Shown one piece after another: positions 21,992-32,502 of a stretch of 64,000 nt of DNA. Position 1 is the stretch's first letter. Every line of letters begins with the position of its first letter. The notes beneath the pieces are model-generated. The model had not been told where the DNA came from, ran no database searches, and worked only from the letters and a program-made list of their open reading frames with translations. The stretch lies in assembly GCA_020466095.1 (NCBI GenBank), contig CM035808.1, forward strand, positions 49,169,979 to 49,233,978, written 5' to 3'. A program made the position numbers and the translations under genes. The DNA is from Chlorops oryzae (Eukaryota > Arthropoda > Insecta > Diptera > Chloropidae).

Positions 21992-23178
21992 CCCAGCGGT
22001 AAATGCAGCGCAGTGCTTCTGTAGTCACCGATTACACATTACCAACTTTCTAAGCGGGCATATAAGTACTTAGAAGGTAACCTGAGCGTAAGCGAAAGTG
22101 TCATGAAAAGAAAAATAGTTTCGTTACACTTATTAACATCTTATGACAATGTAAGCGGGAGAATCAGTTATTCTTTAAACACAAGGATTGTGATGTTTAT
22201 GTCAATACTGTCATATTTATGTTTTCTTTAAACTGTAGTTTTTCTAGGAACTGTTGTTGTTTATTTGATGTGTTCTTATTCTTCTGATTTTTGATTAGTT
22301 TAACGTTCAACGTGGACCTAATCGTTTGAGTGCGCTTATTATTGCTTAAATAGAAGTTAAATTTTTTGCTTAGTCATCATCAGGTATGGAAGGTTTTTCT
22401 TCAAGAGTTTACTTGGAGTCGAATTATGATGGGGTGAATGGAAAAAGGGGGTTGAAAGAATTCAAAGCTCTTCACGATGCTATTTTTGGTACGTTTACTT
22501 ACCATTTTTCAATATTTTACTTTTTTACAATTTGCTTCTGTTTACTTGCAGAAGCTGTTAAAGAAGAGGGCCTTACATTTGAAAAGTTCAAGAAGGACAC
22601 ACAGAATTGCTATAAAGTATACAAAAACAGATTTTACGCCAAAAAATGCCGAGACAACAAAAAGGCAGCATAAATGCTTAATTACTTATGACTAAGATTT
22701 TAAAATTTTGTTTTTCCCCATTTTTTTAAAGGTACTTAATGAATTTGCCTCTTTTTTTCTGTTTTAAAAGTATGAATTTTCATTTAAAAATAAAAAATAT
22801 TAGCCTACCCTTTGGCTCAATTTAAATGTTATTTAATTACTTTTCCGATTACAAACTCATTAGGATTAGTGGTGACACAAGCTATGCTTGCCTTACAAGC
22901 GCAAATTGAACTGTAAGCCAGATGCATTACTTTATAGTTTGCCGTTCTTTATAGGACTATCATCAGGTTCGCTTAAAAGTCCGCTTTTGATGTAAGTGCA
23001 GTTGTAACGAGTCCCGATGATATCGTGTCTTATGTTTTAAGCGAAGGCGCACCAATTAGACGGCCTATGACACTTTTATGTTAAATGTAAGGGAAAATAT
23101 AAGCCTCATCATCACCACTGACGGCTACTAAATATACCTTATGTCAGCGATTACATAGCGTGCATTTTGACCGCTGGG
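21992..23178. mobile_element. Inverted-repeat element with cccagcggt ends and a small gene
   Basis: The left end cccagcggtaaatgcag matches the complement of the right end, cccagcggtcaaaatgca. Flanking AT (21990-21991 and 23179-23180) would be a 2-bp TSD if the insertion into MITE 3 is read correctly. It contains the two-exon gene at 22386-22673. I cannot assign a superfamily. Confidence 0.6.
22386..22673 (+). CDS. Small two-exon hypothetical protein of a mobile element
   Basis: Exon 1 is 22386-22488 and exon 2 is 22552-22673. The 63-bp intron has gtacgt at its start and a pyrimidine-rich tract ending ttgcag. Splicing joins HDAIF to EAVKEEGLTFEKFKKDTQNC and gives about 74 residues, rich in Lys and aromatic residues, with a basic C-terminus (KKCRDNKKAA). 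Unspliced, the frame is also open through the intron, so a longer 95-residue form is possible. An aataaa signal follows near 22786. I do not recognise the family. Its place inside an inverted-repeat element suggests it is an accessory or truncated transposon protein. No DDE motif is present. Confidence 0.5.
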   Translation: MEGFSSRVYLESNYDGVNGKRGLKEFKALHDAIFGTFTYHFSIFYFFTICFCLLAEAVKEEGLTFEKFKKDTQNCYKVYKNRFYAKKCRDNKKAA

Positions 23179-23234
23179 ATATTACCATATATGTCACTCT
23201 CATAGATATTGCGCGGGATGTTTCGAGCCAGTTA

Positions 23235-23644
23235 TGCTGGCCACTCACGCTATACCGATCGAAGCGATTTGTCCATGTTCACAAAAAGTTACGCGTGTGA
23301 GGGGTGGTTTGTGCACCGATCCCAAGTATTTGAAATTTTTCATAAACCAGCGATTTGTTGACGCGTGAGTGGCGCGGTGTAGGCACTCTCTCAATTCGCA
23401 TGCTCCCAAACCGGTTTTGGTTTTTTTTTTTTCTATGCATTTTCTCATTTTTCTGTAATCGTTGTCGCGTGAACATCGACGGAAGAAATGGCAAATATAA
23501 GCAAAGCCTTTCTGGAGTAATTTTAGCTGACATGTTGACCGCACGACGACTAGAGCGAAATGACGGTTTACGGATCGGTGTGTCGTGTGTGGACAACATA
23601 CTTTATACCAATCGCTTCGATCGGTATAGCGTGAGTGGCCAGCA
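23235..23644. mobile_element. Harbinger-type MITE, TTA target site
   Basis: Inverted ends of about 36 bp start tgctggccactcacgctata. TTA is duplicated at 23232-23234 and 23645-23647, the usual target of PIF/Harbinger elements. No coding region. Confidence 0.85.
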
Positions 23645-23898
23645 TTAGAAAGAGATGTTATTCGGCAGGCAAAAAAAGAGCAAGAGAGAACTACTTTTGG
23701 TGAGTACCTAAGTGAAAAACATATATTACTATATATGGGGCATTTCACGTCAAGTGTACCCGCTCAAAAAACTTTATACCTGGGATTTCGATGAAACTTG
23801 GTGGAAATGTTGCGCTATGAGAGTACATGAATTTTGCAAAAGGAGGAGGGGAAATATTGACCGGGTGCCTAGATACAGGGTGTTAAACTTTCGGTCCT

Positions 23899-25427
23899 AT
23901 TATTAAATTTTGGCCTGTCAATGCATATTGTGGATATTCTGCGCTGTTTGTATGCTAAAACCACCAACCAAGTTTGGTTTAACGATTGCGTTTCCTCAGT
24001 TTTTGAAACGAAGCATGGTGTGCGGCAAGGCTGTATACTAAGCCCATTGCTCTTCGCTTTGTATCTAAACGACTTACGAGATTCTTTGCCTGGTGGTGTT
24101 AGTCTGGGTGGCACCAATTTAAAAGTACTCTTATATGCTGATGATCTGGTACTGCTCTCCGAATCACCGTCTGTCTTACAAGATATGATGGATGCATTAT
24201 ATCAGTACTGCGGGCGCTGGGGATTATGTGTGAATCTGGACAAATCTAAAGCATTGGTTTTTAGGAGGGGGCCTAGATTATCGGCTCGATTCAACTGGAC
24301 TTTCGGTCAGGAACAAGTGGAGATAGTGAATGAGTATAAATATTTAGGGGTACTACTGAACTATAGAATGTCTTTCTCGAAACACTTATTGGGAAAATTA
24401 AAGGATGCAAAGAATGCAATAAATGCCACCTGGACGAAATTCTTAAACAATCCCAAAATTCGAATATCTAAAAAATTAAAAATATTTGACACTGCCGCTA
24501 AATCTATCATGTTTTATGGTGCGCAAGTATGGGGGTGCTGGAAGTTCGAACAGGTGGAAATGCTGCTGAGGTTTTTTGTTAAAAGACTCCTATCTTTGCC
24601 GCCTAATACTCCCAATTATATGTTGTTTTTAGAAACAGGTATGCACACTCTCTTTATTAATACACTGCGGTTACATTACTTATTTGTTGCACGTTGCCTT
24701 AGTCTGTCTGAAAATCGCCTGCCTAGAATTGCTGCAGATGCTGTTGTGGCTAGACATGTATACTTTGCTGCTGAATGGCAGGAAATTCGGACGAAAATTG
24801 GCCTAGATCCAGGTGTCAATCTGTCTGCTCAAACTCTTAGGCAATCGATGTCGGATATTTTGTACCAATATAGGCTTATGGAACATAGGCATAATTTGGA
24901 AGATGCCAAGGTCGGCTCTTTTCATGACCTTTATCCCTCACTTTGCTATGACAATGTTTCATATTTTAACGACAATTTACCGGCACATGCTATAGGTGTG
25001 GTCCTGCGTGCTAGGGGTGGCCTTCTAAATATTAACGGACGGGCATTTAAAGATAAAACGGATGGCATTTGCACTATTTGTAACTTAGATGAGGTAGAAA
25101 ACACGCATCATTTTCTAGGAGTTTGCCCTATTTATAGCTCTTACCGACATCGTTTTTTTTGGCAGCCACTTGTTGTCTCTTTCAGAGGTTATCGTACTGT
25201 TGAATGGTCCAAGCTTTAATAATTTAGTTAACTATGTCATTAGTTGTTTGAGATATAGGGAATTAATCATAAATGAATTTAATTAAGCAGTATTTATTTT
25301 TTCTAAATTATTTGCCAATCTGGCACACAACACTCAGTGTTATTGCCAATTTTTATTATTTTATTACTTGTAAGTTCTGAATTGTACCGGAATACTTTTG
25401 TGAATAAATATTATTATTATTATTATT
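23899..25427 (+). mobile_element. 5'-truncated non-LTR retrotransposon (LINE)
   Basis: A 13-bp TSD aactttcggtcct lies at 23886-23898 and 25428-25440. The 3' end is gaataaata followed by (TTA)n instead of poly(A). Only the C-terminal part of the reverse transcriptase protein remains. Truncated 5' end plus variable-length TSD is the normal product of target-primed reverse transcription. Confidence 0.92.
23921..25219 (+). pseudogene. LINE reverse transcriptase, C-terminal part
   Basis: The 432-codon frame is open throughout but starts inside the RT domain, so the endonuclease and RT fingers are gone. Visible motifs are KHGVRQGCILSPLLFALYLN (RT motif B region), the catalytic YADDLVLLSE (motif C), WGLCVNLDKSKALVF (motif D), EYKYLGVLL (thumb border), and a C-terminal CTICNLDEVENTHHFLGVCP, a Cys-His motif found at the end of many insect LINE ORF2 proteins. 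The absence of stops suggests a fairly recent insertion. The clade (I, R1 or Jockey group) cannot be settled by eye; the (TTA)n tail is unlike Jockey's poly(A). Confidence 0.88.
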
Positions 25428-25440
25428 AACTTTCGGTCCT

Positions 25441-25883
25441 TTTTGTATTCAAAAAATTCTACGTTTCGCAAATTAGCAAATTAAAAAAATGTGATAAAGG
25501 ATTTTTATAGATTTTTGTCTGCTCTTTCCGAAAAAAAATATTACAATTCCCAGAAATTATTATTGATGCACAAAAAAACGGTTTTTATTTTTATAAGCAA
25601 TTTTTCGCCGAATGCGACATTTTTTAATATTTTTTTAAATAATTTTAAACGAAAGCTGAACTTTTTTTCTATAAAATGACATCTTAAACAGGATGGGATC
25701 TCCAAAACTAACGACTCAATGGAGGTGTAGAACCCAGACCGACCCATGCGCCAAGCACGCAGAAGCCGCTATTCAGCTTAATCAACTTGAGAAGTTCAGC
25801 AGCCACAGCTGTATGGCAAACGGTTGCCATTTAAAAAGATATAAAAGTGCCACAGCGATTCAAAAAGAGCCAATGGGAATTAA
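25441..25883. other. Non-coding spacer
   Basis: AT-rich. A short frame at 25693-25899 has no recognisable motif and may be an older piece of the element interrupted by the piggyBac-like insertion. Confidence 0.4.
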
Positions 25884-26902
25884 CCCGGATCCGCTGTAAG
25901 TATCAAATTGATACAAAATCACTTTTTGAATGGGAATACAAAGAAAACGATTAAATGGAAGGACTTGATTTTTTGGCCTATGTCACCGATTTTGAAAAGG
26001 AACATAAAAATTAGTTCGACAGATGTCGGTGACGTCATAGAACGGCCCTGCAAAAAATGAAACGTATCGGCTGTACTGTATCATATTGATACAATACACA
26101 TTTACTCCCTTTACAACGTTACCATGCGTGCATTTCTACATATATAGCTATACTTATTTTTCGATGTTACACTATAAGTCTCAAAGAAGTGCATTACACA
26201 GAAAAAAATCGGTGGCTGAAACCGAAAAGAAAAAGTCAAACATCATTCTTTACTACAATCAAATCAAAAGTGTTGTTGATGTGTTGGACGAGAGAGTGGG
26301 CACATACAGATGCAAACGCAAGGTAAGCCGGTGGCCGATGGTCATTTTCGAGAACATGTTGGACATTTGATTGTTCAATGCATTCGTTATTATCACGAAA
26401 TTGAATCCCCAATGGAAAATATAGCAAAAAATACCGCCGTCGGCTCTTTCTCATTGAAGTTGGTGAAGCTTTGGTAATGCCTTACATTGATACACGCAAG
26501 TCAATGCCACGAACACAAAACGCCTTTGCCGTTGTCCAGGCTATCAGAGGCATCCCAAATGATTTGAATGTTGCTTCAACAAGTGGAAGATTACCAAAAT
26601 TGCCACCAGCAAAAAAAAGATCACGTTTTTACTGGTGGACATCGAAGAAATGCCAATTTTTACAGTAATCGGTGTGATCTATGCAAAAACTTTGTTTGTA
26701 ACACTCACTTCTATAATGTTTGCAACAAATGGGCATAACTTTTTTTTTGGAAATAACATTTTTTTTGTCCAAAAATGAATAAATTTTGACCTCAAATAAA
26801 AAAATTGCAATTTATTTTATTTTTCCCGCGATTTTTGGCGTATTTTTCGGCATGTATCAAATTGATACACATATGTTTGAATTTTTTTACAGCGGATGAG
26901 GG
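25884..26902 (+). mobile_element. piggyBac-like element, degenerate
   Basis: TTAA lies at both borders (25880-25883 and 26903-26906). The ends are cccggatccgctgtaa and the complement of ccctcatccgctgtaa. Palindromic tatcaaattgatac-type motifs recur near the ends (about 25898, 26079, 26855). A piggyBac transposase remnant lies inside. TTAA targets and CCC-starting ends are the family signature. Confidence 0.85.
26140..26740 (+). pseudogene. piggyBac-like transposase remnant (C-terminal half)
   Basis: Recognisable blocks are KKSNIILYYNQIKSVVDVLD (the YN..K..VD..D block with a catalytic Asp), CKRKVSRWPMVIFENMLDI (RWP..IF..MLD), then after stops and a frameshift RRLFLIEVGEALVMPYIDTR with PRTQNAFAVVQAIRG, and finally a Cys-rich tail (RCDLCKNFVCNTH) in another frame. 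The order matches piggyBac transposases, which end with a Cys-rich domain. The N-terminal half and the first Asp of the DDD triad are missing. With stops between blocks this is a dead copy. Confidence 0.75.
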
Positions 26903-26928
26903 TTAAAACATGTGTTGAAAACAAACAA

Positions 26929-27749
26929 TTCCAACGAAATATGTTACTTTAAAATGTGCAATGTCAACAGCAGAATTTATTCAAAAAGTTAACGACTATT
27001 TCGACTGTTTGAATAGCCGCGTTTTAAATGATAGAAATCCTCTTAGATGCGGTTTGCAAACTGTCAACCTAGTTTGGCAAAAAATGAAAAAGTTGCAGGC
27101 TTATTTTCAGGACGTAAATACCCTTGGCAACGCCACTGATTGATTTGCATTGAAGGCTAACTGCAATCTACCGAAGGGATTTTGCAACTAACTTCAGCTG
27201 TTTTGAAAAGCAACTCATCTAATTATTTTGTGTTAACTGGGCGACTTAACTACTTCTGTGTATGAGTTTAACGTGATCATTGCAAAGTTGCTTTCGCTAA
27301 GTCTATTTAAATTTACAAATAAGGCTAATTGTGAAGCAGATAATGATATTATGCTTCCAGTCGAATTCGACTCAATTGTTTATGAGTCCAATGACAGTGC
27401 GAAAGAAAAAGAAACTCCAAATAATTTATTATCACTCAGCAATCTTGTTAAAGATAATGAAGCCTACTTTGACACCAATATGGACAAATTTTCAGCTCTA
27501 GAAATACCTGTGGAATTAACCTCCAGTAGATATTTTGTTGGTGACATTGCAAGGGCTGTGAATTGCCCGAATGGCAAAAAAACAATATTAAAAGAAACTG
27601 AACTTTTTACTTCTCCTTCAGAAAGGTTTATAAATGAAAAAAATACTCCGGCCCAACCGACTTTGGAAAGCTATATGCGCCGTCTGACATATTGTTTGAA
27701 GTCAGTAAAATACATATTAAGGCTTTTGAATATATTTTTCAGGAATTGA
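26929..27749 (+). pseudogene. P-element-like (THAP9-type) transposase remnant, tentative
   Basis: Three pieces in different frames resemble parts of P-superfamily transposases: FIQKVNDYFDCLNSRV and DRNPLRCGLQT (26985-27060), SNSSNYFVLTGRL (about 27210-27250), and ELTSSRYFVGDIARAVNCPN with a serine-rich stretch (27508-27630). P-type proteins have an NDWFD.lNSR block, an LLT.RLnQD block and a C-terminal sryfvGYiA..c..C block in this order, which is the order here. The N-terminal THAP domain and the catalytic region are absent. The identification rests on pattern memory, so confidence is moderate. No matching ends are visible. Confidence 0.45.
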
Positions 27750-27956
27750 AATTTTAACACAATCAGCCCAATTATGATTGTCGATCACTGATAGAGTAGA
27801 AATATTTCTATCCGAAAAAAAGCTGTCTATTGTCGATTGATTTTGTATTGCGTATAGTAGTCGATACAGAAACTCGCTATTTGGAACTACTCGCTATAAT
27901 TTAAATCAGCTGATTGAAAAAAATATTGAAAAAATATCAAAACAAATTTTATAAAT

Positions 27957-29218
27957 ATGAGTTCAGTGGAATTGTGGTTTACAGACACATCTTCGGATGA
28001 AAATTCGGACGACGAGGCCATTCTTCAATTGCGAATAAAAAGAAGGCGCATACGGGATTCTATAAATCCATTAGATTGGGATGCAAACACGTAAGCCAAA
28101 ATGCATACTTAGTTCTTTCTGTTTATATTGATAAAGTGCTTGAATGTTTCAGCTTTATTACAAACTTCCGATTGAACAAGGAAGCTTTCTTGGAAATTTT
28201 ACAAAAATTCCAAACATTTTAAAATTGGGACTTACTTTAAGGTTCTGTGCGCAAGGGTCCTATCAACTTGGTGTTGGGAATGAAAGCACTTTTGGGTGTG
28301 CTCAACCCACTGTTTCTTTGGTGTTGTCGGAAGTTCTAAATGCGCTCGAGAGTACGTTATGTGCAGAATACATCAATTTTAGATTCTCCGATGAAGAAGT
28401 TCAAGCAGCCAAAATGCACTTTTATGAAAAAAGTGGAATTCCTGGGGTAGTGGGATGCATCGATGGAACCCATATTAAAATTGTGTCTCCAGAAAAATCC
28501 TTGAAGCATCTTTACTATAACCGAAAAGGTTTCTACAGCATTAATGTCATGCTTGTAAGTTAAATTTTTGCTTGTATTTAAAAGCCATTTTTCATATGTT
28601 TCGCCTATCTTAAAGGTCTGTGATCACGAAATGATGATAAGGTTTATAAGCTCGAAATTTCCAGGATCTGCTCATGATTCGATGGTATTTAACCAGTCCA
28701 CTTTGAAAGCCCACCTTCGAAGTCGATATGAAAACGGTGAACGCAACACATGGCTGTTAGGTAATTATCGCAGCAGTTTATGAAATAGAATATAGAATAC
28801 TGGAATAATTTATTTTATTTTAGGGGATGCGGGATATGCATTGCAGCCTTTTTTGATGACGCCATATAGAACCCCAGAAGAAGGCTCCCCGGAAGCTCTT
28901 TTCAATGAAAGGCACATCAAAGCAAGGAATGCCATTGAAAGGACGATTGGTGTGTTAAAAAGCCGCTTCAGATGCCTGTTGGGTGCACGAGCTTTGCACT
29001 ACGCGCCAGAAAAAGCCAAACAAATAATAAATGTGTGCGCTGCGTTGCACAATATTTGCCGGCTGCATAACGTGCAACTTCCACTGGAAGAAAATGAAAT
29101 TGCCGAAACCTATCAAAATGTGCTCGAAGAGGAGCAAAATGTATTGCCAGAAATGTCAAGTAATGCGGCAGAAGCTATGCGAAATGAAATCGCCAGATTT
29201 TTGTACCAGCAACAATAA
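27957..29218 (+). pseudogene. Harbinger transposase A (DDE_Tnp_4 type), frame broken in exon 2
   Basis: Exons are 27957-28090, 28153-28554, 28616-28760 and 28824-29218, all with GT/AG borders. Exon 1 gives an acidic then basic start (SSDENSDDEAILQLRIKRRR). Exon 2 starts in frame (TFITNFRLNKEAFLEILQKF), then hits a stop near 28206, and the family sequence resumes in another frame at LKLGLTLRFCAQGSYQLGVG, so some coding sequence is missing. After that all DDE landmarks are present: GCIDGTHIKI (first Asp), FPGSAHDSMVF, WLLGDAGYAL (second Asp, made by the exon 3/4 join) and RNAIERTIGVLKSRF (Glu). It ends at a TAA at 29216. The protein would cut and join DNA with the partner at 29410-30187. Confidence 0.85.
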
Positions 29219-29409
29219 TGGAATGCCAAAATTTTAAAACAAAATAAAATTCCATTTTTTTTCAAACCAAAATTAAATAATGCATTCATTGCTAATATAG
29301 ATTAATTATCAGTCTTCTTTGTGAACTTAAATAAAAACAAAAAATATCCATGTTAAAAATAAAACGAGATTCTCTCGTGTACACCATAGCGTGTATGTTG
29401 CATCAGTTA

Positions 29410-30187
29410 CTAACGTTGAAGACTTTCCTTCAGAAGTCGTAGCTTCTCTTTTTTAATTTCAACCAATTCTTTTTGTTGGGAAACCAATTTGTTGAAAGAA
29501 GTTTCTATGCCTTCCAGGCTGCTGGTCACTTCTTTAAAAAAATTAAGTTGCTGCGAGTTTTGCATTTCCAGCAAACGCATTCGCTTAGAGCGCGCATTGG
29601 TCCGAGGTTGAGTTCTTTTTGGACGACTGGCGCTCGGAGCATTAGTTTGAGACTCACAACGTTGAGAACAGCTGGATCTTGGAGCTTCTGGTGAAATTAT
29701 TTCCGAAGATTCAATAATTTCACTCAATTCATCAGGTAGGTCGACAACGTCTTCCACAATAGCTGGTAGTCCGAATTCTTTTCCACTTGCGTCCACACAA
29801 TGGCTCATACGCAATATTTTCTCCACTCCCATTTCAAGTGGACTTAAGGTGTTTAATATATTCGGACCGCCACCAGCTGCCTGAATTTCTTGCCGATTTT
29901 CGCAAAGCTTCTTTTTTGTTTTTGATTTTAAGTCGATCCAAACCTAAAAATTGCAAAGTAAATACAAAACCGCAAAAGTAACAGCATATATGTGTATGTT
30001 ATTTGTTACTTTAGACCACTTCTCCCATGATTTGTATGGTGGCCCCAAATTGTTCAACTCAGCAGTGAACGTTTGCCATCTTTGCTTCGCTTGGGTTTTT
30101 GAGCATACCCCTTTGGCTATATCGTCATTTCGCTCCATTAACTCCACCAGTTTGCCCAGCTGTCGTTTGTTGCTCACACTTTTGGAC
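29410..30187 (-). CDS. Harbinger accessory protein with Myb/SANT-like domain, intact
   Basis: On the minus strand a short 5' exon ends ...gaaaaat|gtaag at about 30246, so the start codon ATG is split by the first intron (AT then G). The coding exons are 30187-30010 and 29943-29410, giving about 237 residues with no stop. The N-terminal 90 residues look like a Myb/SANT-like (zeste-type) domain: SKSVSNKRQLGKLVELMERN, KTQAKQRWQTFTAELNNLGP, SWEKWSKVWIDLKSKTKKK. The middle is acidic, followed by a basic patch (SRPKRTQPRTNARSKRMRL) that could be a nuclear signal, and a coiled-coil C-terminus (FNKLVSQQKELVEIKKEKLR). In Harbinger elements this protein binds the ends and brings the transposase into the nucleus. 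It is the best-preserved gene of the Harbinger group here. Confidence 0.8.
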
Positions 30188-30413
30188 CTGTAAACAATTG
30201 TCATAAAAATTAAATAAAAAAAATTGGTTAGGTTTAATAAAAACTTACATTTTTCAAAGCAATCGCTGCACGTCTACTGGAAAATTTTAATCGACTGAGC
30301 AACGATTTACAATAGAATACCTGTCGACTGATAGATACTTACAATGAAAATTTTTAGTCGACGATAGAAGTTTTTCGATTCTCTATCAGTAATCGACAAT
30401 CATAATAGGGCTG

Positions 30414-30941
30414 AATATAAAGCTGTATATAACGAATAAATCTGAATCATTAATTCAAAAATTCCTCTTTTGAGTTAAGCGAAATAGCCTAGGAAATTCC
30501 GCAGGTATTTCTAGCAGAACTGTAGCCTTATGGATTATTATACCTATCTAATAAGCTAACACATTTTCATACCTAATTTAGGTTTGACTGGTCAAACCCC
30601 GAATTCATAAAATTGAGTTTCGGCGTTTGACTGGCCAAACTAGTCTATCCTAGGATTGACCAAAATTCGTTAGTCAAAGGTAGAATAAAGATATTGTTTC
30701 GGACTTTGACTAAGCCTTCTAGTCAAACCTGAGGTTTGACTAGGTAAATCTAGGATTGGCGGAGCTTCGGGGTTTGACTATAACACATGCATTAAAATTT
30801 AACGCAGATAAAAGAGCATGGTTGCATTCCGAATTGTTTCCAAAAAGTACGAAAAATATCAACCCTCAATAAAAAAGTACGTAAAATAACAACCAGCCTG
30901 TCAAATTCGAAAACAGTTGAAACCAAAAATTAAATTGAAAA
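30414..30941. repeat. TTTGACT-motif cluster, probable element end
   Basis: Between about 30585 and 30790 the motif (g)tttgact and its complement agtcaaa(c) occur about eight times in alternating orientation, for example gtttgactggtcaaac and tttgactggccaaac. This looks like subterminal repeats of a DNA transposon, possibly the left end of Harbinger B. No gene. Confidence 0.5.
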
Positions 30942-31487
30942 ATGGAAATCGCAAATCGTAAGTACAAATATTGAATCTTTTTCACAAATTATCATCAAAT
31001 AATGAATGGACATGCTTTTTTGGTTTATTTAAGCAAAACGAAAGAAGAGAGCATTGTGGAGCGAAGCTGCTGAAACCGCATTCCTTGAGATGTGGTCGGA
31101 AAAAATTTCTAATCTAGAGAAATGGAAGATAGGGCCTTCTGGTGGCGCGCCATCCGAGTGGAAATGATACGACGGCGTACATCAAATTTTGGGGTCTTCC
31201 AAACAATACAATTTAGAAATGTTGATGGATGAGATTTCTGCGACCTCTATTCGGACTCCATGACTCCAACTGACTCCTCCTCATGTGAACCTAAAAAGCA
31301 AATGACAACAAAATTTAATATTCAAGCAGAAATGTTTAAAGAAATTCAAGAATCCAATAGGATGGCAAAAGAGGAAATGCAAATGCACAAAGAACTAATG
31401 GAGAAAAATGCGGCAACATTGGAAAAGATGCAAAGGGAAAATGAAGATTTCCACAAGAAACTATTAAATGTGTTCATGGCAATATAA
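30942..31487 (+). pseudogene. Harbinger B Myb/SANT-like protein, internally broken
   Basis: Exon 1 (30942-30957) joins exon 2 at 31034 through a GT/AG intron and reads MEIANPKRKKRALWSEAAET then AFLEMWSEKISNL, the start of a Myb/SANT-like helix bundle. The frame stops at about 31168. A second piece, 31260-31487, encodes a Gln/Glu/Met-rich coiled coil ending KKLLNVFMAI, which would be the C-terminus of the same protein. The middle (rest of the DNA-binding domain) is lost or shifted. It faces the transposase on the other strand, as usual for this superfamily. Confidence 0.65.
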
Positions 31488-31497
31488 ATGCTCTTTA

Positions 31498-32400
31498 TTA
31501 CTTACATAAATGAAGTGCTATCGCTTTTCTTATTTCTTCCGCCGAAGAATTCATATCGCCGCTCACATAATTGTACTCCGGCTGGGGTTTTTCCGTTGGT
31601 TTCAGGTCCGTGAGCCACTTCTCCGATATATTGCTGTTGTGGCTATTAAAAAAGTTATGCAAAATACAACAGCATTTTATTATGGCGTTCACTTTGACTA
31701 GATGATTATCTAATCCTTTGCCAATCCTTATAAACCGTGCCTTCAAATGTCCAAATGCGTTTTCCACGACTCTTCTATTCTTTGACAAGAAATAGTTGAA
31801 GTTTTTTTGCTCAGGAGTCGCTGAAGTAGAAAAGGGGTACGGTTTCATTACTACTTCCGAAAATGGAAAAGCTGAGTCGCCAAGAACTACAACTGGAACC
31901 ATTACTTGTCCAATTTGTCGGGCGTTTTCTTGCAATAACGGTGAAGCCATCAGAAATTTTTTCAAACTTGACTGGTTGAAAATTTGGGCGCCATGGAAAC
32001 GATCTGGACAGCCAACATTCGTGTAAATAAATCTGCATCTGAAGATTTTTATAAGTGATCAAGATGAATTTTTATATATTTTTGCAAACAAACCTGTAAT
32101 CGACCAAAGCAAAAAGCACCACAGAGTTCCAGCCCTTATAGTTGTGGTAATCCACAGCAGCCTCGGAAGGTGGCATAATCTCAATATGGCAACCACCTTA
32201 AAAATAAATATTACAAAATAACATAATAAAGTGGGGACAAATTTATATTGTTGACAAACTTACCAATGGCACCGAAACATTGCGGAAATCCTATGGCTTC
32301 AAATCCTTTCACGCACTCCACAATTTTTTATTGGTTCAAAAAATTTGATGGAAGATAATGCAGCGCAAGCACTTTACAAGTTTCTGCCGTTAACGACAGT
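31498..32400 (-). pseudogene. Harbinger B transposase, truncated, first Asp changed
   Basis: Minus-strand exons by GT/AG are about 32400-32264, 32196-32094 and 32038-31498. They encode CVKGFEAIGFPQCFGAI, then GGCHIEI after splicing, then YHNYKGWNSVVLFALVDY, TNVGCPDRFHGAQIF, VVLGDSAFPFSE (second Asp) and RRVVENAFGHLKARFIRIGK (Glu), ending in ALHLCK. The residue at the first splice join reads Gly (GAIGGCHI) where the family has Asp (GAIDG.HI), and an in-frame TAA lies in the first exon near 32330. The N-terminus is missing upstream of 32400. Both defects make it inactive. Confidence 0.78.
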
Positions 32401-32502
32401 GATTAACTATATGCGTTAACTTTAATGCATATAGTTAATGCACTATGTGGAAACATGCTATTAGTTTAATAGTCTTTGGTGACATATGTATATGGTTATA
32501 TG

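Larger units (their letters stand above)
21989..23737. mobile_element. MITE 3 of the CATATATTACTATATATG family, split twice
   Basis: The first three bases (cat, 21989-21991) are separated from the rest (attaccatatatgtcactct, from 23181) by the element at 21992-23178. The middle is split again by a Harbinger MITE at 23235-23644. The remaining sequence follows MITE 2 up to about 23715, then is replaced by catatattactatatatg. No clean 8-bp TSD is left. Confidence 0.65.
27764..30413. mobile_element. PIF/Harbinger element A, nearly complete
   Basis: Inverted ends start cagccc(a/t)attatgattgtcg and extend about 33 bp. AAT is duplicated at 27761-27763 and 30414-30416. It has two converging genes: a DDE transposase (27957-29218, plus) and an intact Myb/SANT-like protein (29410-30187, minus). 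This two-gene layout is standard for Harbinger. The transposase has an internal frameshift or deletion, so the copy could at most supply the DNA-binding partner. Confidence 0.88.
30942..32400. mobile_element. PIF/Harbinger element B, degenerate
   Basis: Two converging broken genes: a Myb/SANT-like remnant on plus (30942-31487) and a transposase remnant on minus (31498-32400), the same arrangement as element A. I could not find clean terminal repeats. 32400-32502 contains the inverted motif ttaactatatgc/gcatatagttaa. Confidence 0.7.
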
